A DNA stretch of 53,488 nucleotides from Lachnospiraceae bacterium (GCA_017535945.1 JAFXTJ010000095.1:1-53488), one strand, 5' to 3'. Positions 44,554 through 53,013 are shown, numbered from the stretch's first letter. Program-made: numbers and translations. The notes: generated by a model not told the origin, from the sequence alone.

Positions 44554-44566
44554 ATCGTTACACAAT
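44554..44566 (-). promoter_or_regulatory. LacI-type operator, site C
   Basis: The minus strand reads ATTGTGTAACGAT, one base different from site A. It lies just downstream of the predicted promoter at 44582-44610. Confidence 0.5.
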
Positions 44567-44581
44567 TCAACGACAAACGTA

Positions 44582-44610
44582 ATGCTATCACAGCGAAAAA
44601 CCTCTGTCAA
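44582..44610 (-). promoter_or_regulatory. Predicted sigma-A promoter in the esterase-ROK gap
   Basis: TTGACA (44610-44605) and TAGCAT (44587-44582) are 17 bases apart on the minus strand. No protein-coding gene follows before the esterase end on the opposite strand. Confidence 0.5.
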
Positions 44611-44637
44611 GCCGTCCGGTAAAAAAAGTCAACAAAA

Positions 44638-44650
44638 AACGTAAAACAAT
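44638..44650 (-). promoter_or_regulatory. LacI-type operator, site D (weaker)
   Basis: The minus strand reads ATTGTTTTACGTT, two bases different from site A. It overlaps the end of the ROK gene and lies upstream of the predicted promoter at 44582-44610. Confidence 0.35.
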
Positions 44651-45534
44651 CAAACACCCCGTGAGGCGGCATCGATCGCGAGCCGCACGGCTCCCATGAT
44701 CCCCTGGTCATCATGCAGCGACGCCGGCACGATGTAGGTGTCGAGATCCTCCATTTCGCGCGTATGCAGATATCCCGAGATATTCTTGCGCACCCGCTTG
44801 CGGATCATCGGGAAGAGCTGCTCCTGATGCATGACGCCGCCGCCCAGGATGATGCGCTGCGGGCTCAGGATCATGATCGTATTGGTCAGGGCGCGGGCGA
44901 TGTAATATGCCTCCATCTTCCACACCTCCGGTTTATCCTTTAACGCTTCGGCGGGCTTCCCCCAGCGGTCGGCGATGGCGGGTCCCGAAGCGAGGCCCTC
45001 GAAACAATGTCCGTGATAGGGACATTTCCCCGGATAGGTATCTCCCGGCGCAGGCGTCAGCAGCATATGTCCGGCCTCCGGATGGAGCATGCCGTGCAGG
45101 AGCTGTCCGCCCGCGAGGATCCCGGCGCCGATCCCGGTGCCGATCGTATAATACACCACATCCGTCAGTCCTTTGGAATCCCCGTAGGTCACCTCCCCGA
45201 GCAGGGATGCGTTGACATCGGTATCAAACCCCACAGGCACGCCAAGCGCCTGCGCGGCGGTCTCCGCCACGTCATAGTCCCTCCAGGCAAGCTTCGGCGT
45301 ATCGAGGATCCTGCCCCAGGTGGCGGAATCGCGGTTCACGTCGACAGGGCCGAAGCATCCGATCCCGAGAGCACGGATCCCGCGTCCCCTGAAGAAATCC
45401 AGGACGGCGGACATCGTCTCCTCCGGAGTCGTCGTGGGGATCCTCGTCTGTTCCAGGATCCTGCCGTTCTCATCTCCCAGCGCGCAGACCATTTTGGTCC
45501 CGCCGGCTTCCAGTGCTCCGTAGATCTCCCCCAT
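44650..45534 (-). CDS. ROK family sugar kinase, probable fructokinase
   Basis: The protein has 294 aa. The ATP motif EAGGTKMVCALG (about 9-20) and the ROK zinc region HPEAGHMLL...CPYHGHCFEGLASGPAI are of the ScrK/YdhR-type fructokinase kind, as is YYTIGTGIGAGIL. It phosphorylates a hexose, most likely fructose. It is the last gene of the amylosucrase-HPr-EI-ROK operon. Amylosucrase releases fructose from sucrose, so a fructokinase fits well. The ribosome binding site GGAGG is seven bases from the ATG. There is no clear terminator after it other than T-rich DNA. Confidence 0.88.
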   Translation of the reverse strand: MGEIYGALEAGGTKMVCALGDENGRILEQTRIPTTTPEETMSAVLDFFRGRGIRALGIGCFGPVDVNRDSATWGRILDTPKLAWRDYDVAETAAQALGVPVGFDTDVNASLLGEVTYGDSKGLTDVVYYTIGTGIGAGILAGGQLLHGMLHPEAGHMLLTPAPGDTYPGKCPYHGHCFEGLASGPAIADRWGKPAEALKDKPEVWKMEAYYIARALTNTIMILSPQRIILGGGVMHQEQLFPMIRKRVRKNISGYLHTREMEDLDTYIVPASLHDDQGIMGAVRLAIDAASRGV

Positions 45535-45582
45535 TTGTCTACCTCCTCTGTCTGCCCGTATCCCCGTCCACGAACAGGTAAC

Positions 45583-47199
45583 TTATGTCAGATTCAGATT
45601 TCTCACCTTATCCCTGAGCGGCAGGATGCGCACGGGACTCACGGACAACTCGTCCACGCCCATCCGGAGAAATGTCTCCGTCAGGGACAGATCCGCCGCG
45701 AGTTCGCCGCAGATCCCCGCCCAGATCCCGTGACGGTGCGCCGCCTGTACCGTCATGTCGATCAGTTTTAACAGCGCCGGATGATGCGGATCAAGGAAAG
45801 GTGCGAGCGCCGCGTTCTGTCTGTCCAGCGCACAGGTGTACTGTGTCAGATCGTTCGTGCCGATAGAGAAGAAATCGACAGTCTCCGCCAGTTCATCCGC
45901 AAGCAGTGCCGCAGCCGGCGTCTCGATCATGATCCCCGTCTCATAAGTCCCGGTCTGTATCCCCTCCGCTTTCAGCTCCTGTCCGCATTCTTCGAGGAGC
46001 GCCCTGCACTCCCTGACTTCGCGGACAGAGATGATCATCGGGAACATGATCCCGAGGTTCCCGTAAGCGGAAGCCCGCAGCAGCGCCCTGAGCTGCCGTT
46101 TGAAGAAATCCCGCCTCGTCAGGCAGAGCCGGATCGCGCGCAGGCCCATGGCCGGATTGTCCTCCGGTGTGAGGTCCATGTAATCAACTGTCTTGTCCGC
46201 CCCGATATCACAGGTACGGATGATGACCTGCTTCGGGGCCATCGCTTCGAGCACTTTACGGTAGGCCGCGGACTGCTCCTCCTCGGAGGGCTCCGCACTG
46301 CCGTTCAGATAGAGGAATTCCGAGCGGAAGAGGCCGATGCCTCCCGCGTCATTTGCAAGAACGCTCTCCAGATCCTCAGGGGATCCGATGTTGGCGTAGA
46401 TACGGACCGTATGTCCGTCCGTCGTGATATTGTCCAGTCCTTTCAGCTCCTGAAGCCGCGCAAGATCCCGGTCCGCCGCTTCCTTTTTGTCACGCAGCTT
46501 CTTTGCGGTCTCCGCATCCGGTTCGAGATGAAGGCATCCTCCGTCCCCGTCCAGGATCGCTTCTTTGCCGTCGCATTCCGAAGAAAGGTCTTTACACTGG
46601 ATGATCGTGGGAATCCCGAGGCTGCGCGCCAGGATCGCCGTATGGGAACTGCTGCTGCCTCCTTTTGTCACGATCCCCAGAAGCAGGGATTTATCGAGCC
46701 GCACGGTCTCAGAAGGTGCCAGATCCTCCGCGGCGAGGATCGCGGGCTCTGTCCATTCCTCCTGCTCCCGTCCGGAGAGGTGCTCCAGCATGCGGTTCTT
46801 CAGATCGATGACATCCGCGCTGCGGGCGGCGAAATACGGGTCCTCCATCGCGGCGAACATCGCCGCAGCTTCGTCAAAGGCCTGTACCACGGCATATTCC
46901 GCGAGATGTCCGTCCTCTTTGATACATGAGATACAGGAAGCGATGAGATCCTCGTCATCCAGCATCATCTCATGCGCCTGAAAGATCTCCGCTTCCTCTT
47001 CGCCCGCCTCATTCAGGGCCTTTTCATAGAGATCATGGAGCCCGTCCTGCACAGCGTAGCGCGACTTTTCAAAACGGAGGACTTCCTCCTCCGGATCCGC
47101 CGCCGGCGCGTCGCTTGCCTCATATGCAAAGGGCGCGAAGTAGCGGATCCTGCCGATCGCGATGCCGCCTACCACAGTTGTGCCGGTCAGTGTCTCCAT
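45583..47199 (-). CDS. ptsI: Phosphoenolpyruvate-protein phosphotransferase (PTS Enzyme I)
   Basis: This 538-aa Enzyme I passes phosphate from PEP to HPr. The phosphohistidine His185 is in GGSSSHTAILARSLGIPTI (180-198). The PEP-binding barrel has IGLFRSEFLY, MGLRAIRLCL, GIMIETPAAA and SIGTNDLTQYT with the C-terminal GICGELAAD. It is full length though slightly short at the N-terminus. It follows HPr by 18 bases. No sugar-specific EII genes lie in this window. Confidence 0.96.
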   Translation of the reverse strand: METLTGTTVVGGIAIGRIRYFAPFAYEASDAPAADPEEEVLRFEKSRYAVQDGLHDLYEKALNEAGEEEAEIFQAHEMMLDDEDLIASCISCIKEDGHLAEYAVVQAFDEAAAMFAAMEDPYFAARSADVIDLKNRMLEHLSGREQEEWTEPAILAAEDLAPSETVRLDKSLLLGIVTKGGSSSSHTAILARSLGIPTIIQCKDLSSECDGKEAILDGDGGCLHLEPDAETAKKLRDKKEAADRDLARLQELKGLDNITTDGHTVRIYANIGSPEDLESVLANDAGGIGLFRSEFLYLNGSAEPSEEEQSAAYRKVLEAMAPKQVIIRTCDIGADKTVDYMDLTPEDNPAMGLRAIRLCLTRRDFFKRQLRALLRASAYGNLGIMFPMIISVREVRECRALLEECGQELKAEGIQTGTYETGIMIETPAAALLADELAETVDFFSIGTNDLTQYTCALDRQNAALAPFLDPHHPALLKLIDMTVQAAHRHGIWAGICGELAADLSLTETFLRMGVDELSVSPVRILPLRDKVRNLNLT

Positions 47200-47217
47200 C
47201 TCATCCGCCGTCAGGTC

Positions 47218-47475
47218 TTACATGTTCTCCCTGAAGAAACCTTCCACGACCTTGGCGCAGACGTCCTCGTCCGGACCTTCGACGCGGATCGTGATCTCAT
47301 CGCCCTGTTTGGCGCCCAGCGCCATGACCTTCATCAGGGCACCGGCGGACGCGCTCTGTTCCCCCTTGATGATCGTCACCGTGCTCTCGAAATCCTTGAC
47401 CTTTCTGGCCAGGATCCCGGCCGGACGGGCATGGATCCCGACGGGGTCCTTAAGCGTATAAGTGAATTCCTGCAT
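47218..47475 (-). CDS. ptsH: Phosphocarrier protein HPr, lacking Ser46
   Basis: This is an 85-aa HPr. Catalytic His15 is in GIHARPAG and the fold is complete (VMALGAKQGDEITI from 50). At the regulatory site of Firmicute HPr (Ser46, usually KSIMGVMSLG) this protein reads AGALMKVMALG with Ala46, and the residue numbers align without gaps from His15. Ser41 and Ser43 lie nearby but not in register. Phosphorylation by HPr kinase, and thus classic CcpA co-repression, is not expected through this copy. The start has AAAGGAGG upstream. It sits between the amylosucrase-like gene and ptsI. Confidence 0.95.
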   Translation of the reverse strand: MQEFTYTLKDPVGIHARPAGILARKVKDFESTVTIIKGEQSASAGALMKVMALGAKQGDEITIRVEGPDEDVCAKVVEGFFRENM

Positions 47476-47501
47476 ACCGTACCTCCTTTGCGATGTCCCT
47501 T

Positions 47502-49349
47502 CTACCCAAAGGTAGTGAGCAGCCAGACAAAATCATGTGCGGGCACCGCCACGGCCTTGGCCTCCGTGAAACGGTCCCGGATGAGATCCACATAGGGCTC
47601 CGCCTCGTCGATCCAGGCGATCTCCTCCCCGTCCGAGAAATTGAAGAAAGCGAGGAGCTTCTCTCCCTGATAGTATCTGCCGATCCCCAGTACGTGGTCA
47701 TTCCACGTCTCCACGATCCAGACATCCGCCTCGATGTTGAACACGCGGTGCTGGGCACGCAGCTGCACCAGTTCGCGGATCCGGTCAAAGAGCTTCTGTT
47801 CGACGCTGCCGGGCTCGGTCCGCCGCTCGGCTCTCTCCCAGTTCATAACGCCGCGGTGCAGGAAACGGGCATCAGTCTTCCTCGCCGGATCCTCCATATA
47901 GGAGTCGTCGTTGCACTGGCCGATCTCGTCTCCGCTGTAGAGGACGGGAACCCCGCTCTGCGTCAGGAGCAGCGCATGCAGCATGAGATCCAGGCGGATC
48001 GCGCCGGGGAGTTTGTCCTGCTCGCCCTGCGCCAGTGCACGTTCGATCCCGCACAGAGACGCCGTCGTCCCGCACAGCCGGCCTTCCCTCATCTGAGGGT
48101 CGGCGTCATAGACACCGGCCGCCGAACCGGAATCCGGCCACTTGCCGATGAAATATTCATTCAGGAAATGTCTGTGCGCCGACTCATCAATGCCGAACTG
48201 TTTGAGGAATTCATAGTCCAGCGACCAGTCGATGTCGTCGTGGCTGCGCAGGAAATTGAGATACGTGCTGCTCTTGGGCAGGCTGCTGTCCATCTCCACG
48301 CGATGTCTGAGCAGCCGTACATCCCGCGTGGCAACCGTGTGCCAGATACTGGCCATCGTGGAGACATTGTAGATCATGTCGCATTCCGGCTTGTCCGGCG
48401 TGCCGAAATAAGACGCCGCACCGGCCGGCTCCATCGCGACATCACCGGCTAAGAGCGTCCCGGGGCATACGACGTCAGCGGCGATTCTGAGGATCCGGAG
48501 GATCGTGTGCACCTCCGGCAGATCCCGGCAGCTGGTGCCGAGCTTCTTCCACAGGTAACTCACCGCATCGAGTCGGATCACATCCGCCCCGTAATTACAC
48601 AGGTTGAGCATGGCTGCCGTCATGTCGTTCAGGACGGTGGGATTGCGGTAATTGAGATCCCATTGATAGGGATAGAAGGTGGTCATCACGACCTTACCCT
48701 GCTCCGGGCACCAGGTGAAATTCCCAGGCGCCGCATGCGGGAATACCTGCGGCACGGTCTGATCGTAAAGTCTGGGGATGCTCCAGTCATCGTAGAAGAG
48801 GTAGCGGTCCTGATACTCCTTCTCTCCCGCCTTGGCACGTCTGGCCCACTCATGCTCGTTGCTGGTGTGGTTCATCACGAGGTCCAGACCGATCCGGATC
48901 CCGCGCTCATGACAGTCCTTGGCCAATGTACGGAAATCCTCCATGGTGCCTAACGGCGCGCGCACCTTACCGAAGTCGGAAACGGCATACCCGCCGTCGC
49001 TGTGCGCCACGGGGCTCTCCAGGATCGGCATCAGATGGATGAACTTCACACCGACGGAACGGACATAATCCAGATGCGCGCGGACGCCGGCCAGATCGCC
49101 GCCGAAGCATTCCACATACATCTGCATCCCGACATCCGACGGATCCCGGTAGGTCTGTCTGTCCGAAACAACCAGCCTGTCCCAGGCCTTCATCGAAGGA
49201 TCGCGTTCCGTAAAGGCGCGCTCGAGTACCGTCAGAAAATAAGAAAACGCCTGCCGGTCATCACGATAGAGCTCACTGTACAGCCATTTGAGCTCATCAT
49301 AATAAACCGACAACCGTTCTTTATAAACAGCAAGGGCATCCTCGCTCAT
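47502..49349 (-). CDS. Amylosucrase-like GH13_4 protein with Asp at the acid/base position
   Basis: The protein has 615 aa. Amylosucrase builds alpha-1,4-glucan from sucrose and frees fructose. Similarity runs throughout: SDGGYAVSDFGKV, NHTSNEHEWARRA, FYPYQWDLNYRNP, ADVIRLDAVSYLWKK with nucleophile Asp261, GTSCRDLPEVH, and LRSHDDIDW with Asp371. The acid/base position, normally Glu (GEVVM- or KSEA-like), is Asp303 in LLAGDVAMEP. A helical N-terminus as in amylosucrases is present; there is no signal peptide. It is the first gene of the operon with HPr, EI and ROK kinase and has its own promoter. The fold and subfamily are firm. Activity is uncertain because of Asp303. Confidence 0.88.
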   Translation of the reverse strand: MSEDALAVYKERLSVYYDELKWLYSELYRDDRQAFSYFLTVLERAFTERDPSMKAWDRLVVSDRQTYRDPSDVGMQMYVECFGGDLAGVRAHLDYVRSVGVKFIHLMPILESPVAHSDGGYAVSDFGKVRAPLGTMEDFRTLAKDCHERGIRIGLDLVMNHTSNEHEWARRAKAGEKEYQDRYLFYDDWSIPRLYDQTVPQVFPHAAPGNFTWCPEQGKVVMTTFYPYQWDLNYRNPTVLNDMTAAMLNLCNYGADVIRLDAVSYLWKKLGTSCRDLPEVHTILRILRIAADVVCPGTLLAGDVAMEPAGAASYFGTPDKPECDMIYNVSTMASIWHTVATRDVRLLRHRVEMDSSLPKSSTYLNFLRSHDDIDWSLDYEFLKQFGIDESAHRHFLNEYFIGKWPDSGSAAGVYDADPQMREGRLCGTTASLCGIERALAQGEQDKLPGAIRLDLMLHALLLTQSGVPVLYSGDEIGQCNDDSYMEDPARKTDARFLHRGVMNWERAERRTEPGSVEQKLFDRIRELVQLRAQHRVFNIEADVWIVETWNDHVLGIGRYYQGEKLLAFFNFSDGEEIAWIDEAEPYVDLIRDRFTEAKAVAVPAHDFVWLLTTFG

Positions 49350-49403
49350 ATTACCTGATCTCCATGTTCAAACCTGGTGTTTCTACATCAAAATATCTCT
49401 TTT

Positions 49404-49432
49404 ATTATCGCAGAATACGCCCTGTTTCGCAA
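49404..49432 (-). promoter_or_regulatory. Predicted sigma-A promoter of the sucrose/PTS operon
   Basis: TTGCGA (49432-49427) and GATAAT (49409-49404) are 17 bases apart on the minus strand. The start codon of the amylosucrase-like gene is about 48 bases downstream of the calculated +1. Confidence 0.6.
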
Positions 49433-49456
49433 GGGGATTTGCTGTAATCCGCTGAT

Positions 49457-49486
49457 AAAAAAGGGCTGCTCCGTACAGAGCAGCCC
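49457..49486 (-). terminator. Rho-independent terminator of the ABC transporter operon
   Basis: On the minus strand GGGCTGCTC, loop TGTACG and GAGCAGCCC are followed by TTTTTT. It lies 26 bases after the permease stop. Confidence 0.88.
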
Positions 49487-49511
49487 CCCAGCCTTGCATA
49501 TGTCCGACTCC

Positions 49512-51722
49512 TTACCCCTCCATGTCCTTAAGGAACGCCGGGACCCGGTCGAAGAGGAAGCGGTAGTAGACAACCCTGTTTTCGTCTTCGCCGTACTCCG
49601 AGTACGGGGTGATGCGGGCCTTCTTCGGATGAGCCTCGACCGACCAGTAGCCGGGAGCGTCCACACGGGCATCTTCGTAGATCGAGTAGCTGTCCCAGGC
49701 GGAATAATAGCCGGTCGGATTGGCATTGTCCAGGATCGCACGCATCTCCTGCTCGGAATCAATGATCCGCGTCGTGACGCTGCCGGTCTCTCCGTCTTCC
49801 TCATCCCAGTTCCTGGTGTCGTAGGAAACCTCGATCACGCTGATGTCTCCCGGCTGCAGGAAACCGCCGTACCACAGATCATTGTCATTAAGCCAGTCGA
49901 TCGTGCGTGTGAAATTGTCATACAGCGGATACGAGATCGACAGGACACTCATCCGGTTTCTCTTCTCCGCATTGATATCCACCTCGCCCACCGGCGGCAC
50001 CTGCGATACATAGGAATAGCTGTAGTGGTCGAGCATATCCTGCCGGTACCGTGCGAGGAATTCCGATACCGCGTCCGCGGACCTGAGCTCCGCGTTGCCG
50101 AAGACGGTATCACAGCTTAAGGTCAGTGCTGCGTCGTTGTCCTCCGCCGTCTGCAGGATCTCTTCCGCGGTCACACCCGCATAGAGCCCGTCGATATACT
50201 CCGGGGTCGCGATGATACGGTCCATGAGCGCGGGTTCGATATAACCGGGGATCGAGAGCACACGCGTGACTTCCCGGCCGTTCTTCATGCGCCAGCCGAT
50301 GACCACCCGCTGGCTGTAGTCGTACCGGTCTCCGTAGGTTTCCGTCTCCTCCGCCCATCTCTCCTTGCGGCAGTGATCCTGTCCGATCTCAGCCAGACGG
50401 ATCAGATCCTGCGTATTCTTCAGCCGCATCCTGTCGACGACATAGTCCCTGGAATCGCCGCCCTGCAGGCCGGAGAAATAGACACTGTCATTGAGGAGCC
50501 AGGCGCTTTCCACCTGCTCCGGCTGCGGGACCCACCGGTCATAGCCCAGGAAATCCGTCCGGTAGACGAACAGGATCAGGAGGGCCGCAGCCGCGAGGAT
50601 GGGCATATGATACCATCTGTTGAGCGCCTTGCGGAGATTAAAGGCAAATACGGTCTCCAACACCAGACAGGACACGAACACGATGAGCAGGACCGTCAGG
50701 ATGACGACGGAGAGCTCCCCCTTCCCGCGTCTGCCGAAGATCCAGTAGACGAAGAGAGCGCCGCACAGCGCGAAGAACGGGACGGAAGCACATTTCACCA
50801 CATCCTCCACCGGCTTCCAGATGAGCGCCCTGCCGGCACTTTCCGCTTTGCGGGCGCGGTAGATGAACCAGGATAAGGTGAACGCCGCCGCACAGATGAA
50901 GAGATTCACGAGGCAGCCCGGCAGGCCGGCAGCCTCTCCCTGCGCGGCCAGCGCGGCACCGTACTCTCTGTCGACCGCACTCCATACGCCGGCTTTGAGG
51001 ATCCCGGCGAAATAGTGATACCAGGGCGCCGTGAAGTTCTGCGAGACCCAGCGGTCCAGCCCCAGGCTGTCATAGGTGGCGTAGTAGGCGCTCCGGTGGA
51101 AATAGACCGTGAGCCGGATGAGCTCCTCGATCCCGAAGACGAAAATGTTCATCAAAACCGCCGTCACCACGGTGCCCGCCAGGAGCGAGGCGAATGAGCT
51201 CATCGCGTACACGGCGAGAAACAGCGCCGTTTGGTATACCCAGGAGACGAGCATCTCCGCAAAGAGCCAGCCTGCGGCGCAGCCGTTCAGGGCCGCGAGC
51301 AGGACCGCCACGAGGACACCCGTGAGGGAGGGGATCGCGTAGATCAAGAAGCCGTTCACGAGGATGTTGATAAACCGCGTGCTCCGCTTCTCCGGACGGC
51401 TCTCATAGAAATCGACGGTCTGCTGCTTATAGAGCCAGGCGAAGCCCTGGATCGCGAGCAGGATCGCACCGACGGAGCAGATGACAAACGAGAGGCTCCT
51501 CAGTCCCATCCAGTTGGAGACGATCTGTGCGCCCCTGACGGGGAACGGGATCATCGTATAATCATAGGTCACCGAGCGTTCCCGCTGGATCGCCATCACG
51601 GTGCCGAAGACATCGTAGAGGAAATACATCAGGATCGACAGCGACAGTAACGGCAGGCGCCGCATCGTGATGGCGCGCTGCTCTTTAGCGAATTTAACCA
51701 AGGATGAATTTGCGGATGTCAT
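49512..51722 (-). CDS. ABC transporter permease-like membrane protein
   Basis: The start is the ATG at 51722 (MTSANSSLVKFAK), with GGAGGTG upstream, giving 736 aa. The N-terminal half has about six membrane segments and ends near residue 310. Two to three more follow at about 325-420. The last 300 residues are soluble and probably extracytoplasmic (LFVYRTDFLGYDRWVP onward), with no recognised motif. The arrangement resembles large permeases regulated by YtrA-type GntR proteins in Clostridia (DUF6449-like tail possible). It overlaps the ATPase gene by 29 bases. The substrate is unknown; such systems often concern envelope stress or antimicrobial peptides. Confidence 0.82.
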   Translation of the reverse strand: MTSANSSLVKFAKEQRAITMRRLPLLSLSILMYFLYDVFGTVMAIQRERSVTYDYTMIPFPVRGAQIVSNWMGLRSLSFVICSVGAILLAIQGFAWLYKQQTVDFYESRPEKRSTRFINILVNGFLIYAIPSLTGVLVAVLLAALNGCAAGWLFAEMLVSWVYQTALFLAVYAMSSFASLLAGTVVTAVLMNIFVFGIEELIRLTVYFHRSAYYATYDSLGLDRWVSQNFTAPWYHYFAGILKAGVWSAVDREYGAALAAQGEAAGLPGCLVNLFICAAAFTLSWFIYRARKAESAGRALIWKPVEDVVKCASVPFFALCGALFVYWIFGRRGKGELSVVILTVLLIVFVSCLVLETVFAFNLRKALNRWYHMPILAAAALLILFVYRTDFLGYDRWVPQPEQVESAWLLNDSVYFSGLQGGDSRDYVVDRMRLKNTQDLIRLAEIGQDHCRKERWAEETETYGDRYDYSQRVVIGWRMKNGREVTRVLSIPGYIEPALMDRIIATPEYIDGLYAGVTAEEILQTAEDNDAALTLSCDTVFGNAELRSADAVSEFLARYRQDMLDHYSYSYVSQVPPVGEVDINAEKRNRMSVLSISYPLYDNFTRTIDWLNDNDLWYGGFLQPGDISVIEVSYDTRNWDEEDGETGSVTTRIIDSEQEMRAILDNANPTGYYSAWDSYSIYEDARVDAPGYWSVEAHPKKARITPYSEYGEDENRVVYYRFLFDRVPAFLKDMEG

Positions 51723-52599
51723 ACCCGACCACCTCCGTTTCACTGATAAAGATCTCTTCCAGAGAAAGCTTGAGCACCTCAAAGAATACCGGTGTAACCT
51801 TCCTGAAATGTGCCTCGACTTCCTCGCGCTCCCCGCGGATCGTATAGGTCATGAGTTTTCCGCGCTGCTCCGTGAGGATCACATTGAGCCCTTCGAGCGC
51901 ATGTTCCCTGTCCTCATCCGATGCGAAGACCACCTGCACCTTCTGCAGTCCCAGCTTCATGTCCTCCAGATCCTCGGACAGGAGGACGCCGCCCTGATGC
52001 AGCAGACCCACATGGTCGCAGATGTCCTCGAGCTCCCGCAGGTTGTGGGAGGCGATGACCGGGACCAGGCCACGGTCCGTCATGTCCTGCGCAAAGAGGG
52101 ATTTCACGCTCTGGCGCATCACGGGATCGAGCCCGTCAAAGGTCTCGTCGCAGAGCAGGTACTTCGCGCCCGAGCACAGTCCCAGGATCACCAGAAGCTG
52201 CTTCTTCATGCCCTTGGAGAATTCAGCGACCTTGCGCCGTCCCTCGAGATGGAAGATCTCCGTGAGTTTTGCGAAGCGCTCCGTGTCAAACCGCGGATAG
52301 ACCGCTTCGTAATAACGGCTCATGATGACGGGCGTCGCATTGGGAAAGAAGTACGCATCGTCCGAGAGGAAGAAGATCTGTTCCTTCACCGCCGGATTGT
52401 CGTAGACGGGCCGTTCATCCACGAGGATCGTGCCCGCATCGGGGCGCAGGATCCCGGTGACCATGCGTAAGAGTGTCGATTTCCCGGCGCCGTTGGTGCC
52501 GACCAGGCCGAACACCTCGCCTTCCTTGATGTCGAGTGTGACATCCGCCACGGCTTTGGTATCGCCGAAGCATTTTTCCAGATGACTGATCTCTATCAT
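51694..52599 (-). CDS. ABC transporter ATP-binding protein
   Basis: This 301-aa ATPase has Walker A GTNGAGKST at 34-42, a signature motif of the variant form FSKGMKKQ at about 127-134, and Walker B YLLCDE at 147-152 followed by TFDGLDP. The C-terminal 80 residues extend beyond the core ATPase as in YtrB/BcrA-like exporters. It overlaps the GntR gene by 4 bases (ATGA) and the permease gene by 29 bases, so the three genes form one unit. Confidence 0.95.
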   Translation of the reverse strand: MIEISHLEKCFGDTKAVADVTLDIKEGEVFGLVGTNGAGKSTLLRMVTGILRPDAGTILVDERPVYDNPAVKEQIFFLSDDAYFFPNATPVIMSRYYEAVYPRFDTERFAKLTEIFHLEGRRKVAEFSKGMKKQLLVILGLCSGAKYLLCDETFDGLDPVMRQSVKSLFAQDMTDRGLVPVIASHNLRELEDICDHVGLLHQGGVLLSEDLEDMKLGLQKVQVVFASDEDREHALEGLNVILTEQRGKLMTYTIRGEREEVEAHFRKVTPVFFEVLKLSLEEIFISETEVVGYDIRKFILG

Positions 52600-52964
52600 A
52601 TGTCTCCTCCTATGCGCTTCAGCGCTTCCTCACATAACTGTGCCGCGTCAAAGCCGGCCTCTTTTGCTTCGCGCAGTAATGACGCGATCTCCTCCGCGAG
52701 CTCTCCGCGCCGTTTGTCCTTGAGCACCGCGCTGTCCGCCACGAAGACGCCCCGTCCGCGCACCGTGTAGGCATAGCCCTGACGCTCCAGTTCCGCGTAG
52801 GCCTTCTGCACGGTGTTGGGATTGGTGGAATTCTCCATGGCAAGCGTCCGCACCGATGGCAGCTGTTCTCCGGGCGCCAGGACGTCCATGAGGATCAGAC
52901 GCTTGATGCGCTCCGTGATCTGCTCGTAGATCGGTCGGGCATCCCGCCAGTCGATCAGATTCAT
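52596..52964 (-). CDS. GntR family regulator, YtrA type
   Basis: This protein of about 122 aa has a winged HTH in residues 8-75 (RPIYEQITERIKRLILMDVL, PGEQLPSVRTLAMENSTNP, YTVRGRGVFVA) and a short C-terminal dimerisation helix pair, the small YtrA layout. The start is the ATG at 52964 (MNLIDWRDA); an ATG two codons earlier is possible, and GGCGGGA lies upstream. It is the first gene of its own ABC operon and probably represses it through the palindrome at 52991-53013. Confidence 0.93.
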   Translation of the reverse strand: MNLIDWRDARPIYEQITERIKRLILMDVLAPGEQLPSVRTLAMENSTNPNTVQKAYAELERQGYAYTVRGRGVFVADSAVLKDKRRGELAEEIASLLREAKEAGFDAAQLCEEALKRIGGDI

Positions 52965-52990
52965 AAGCATTCCCGCCTTTCTGTTTGCAA

Positions 52991-53013
52991 CTGTACTAAT
53001 ACAACTAATACAG
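52991..53013. promoter_or_regulatory. Candidate GntR/YtrA operator
   Basis: The arms CTGTA and TACAG stand 13 bases apart. On the minus strand GTATTAG occurs twice, two bases apart, within it. It directly follows the -10 box and covers the expected +1 (about 53007), a typical repressor position. Confidence 0.6.

Larger units (their letters stand above)
44475..44575 (-). ncRNA. Candidate small RNA with its own promoter and LacI-type operators
   Basis: A predicted minus-strand promoter (44582-44610) would start a transcript near 44575 that reaches the inverted repeat at 44475-44514 after about 100 bases. I see no ATG-initiated frame in it. Operator site C lies at +9 to +21 and site D lies upstream of the -35. 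No known RNA family is recognised. The alternative is a leftover promoter of a lost gene. Confidence 0.3.
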
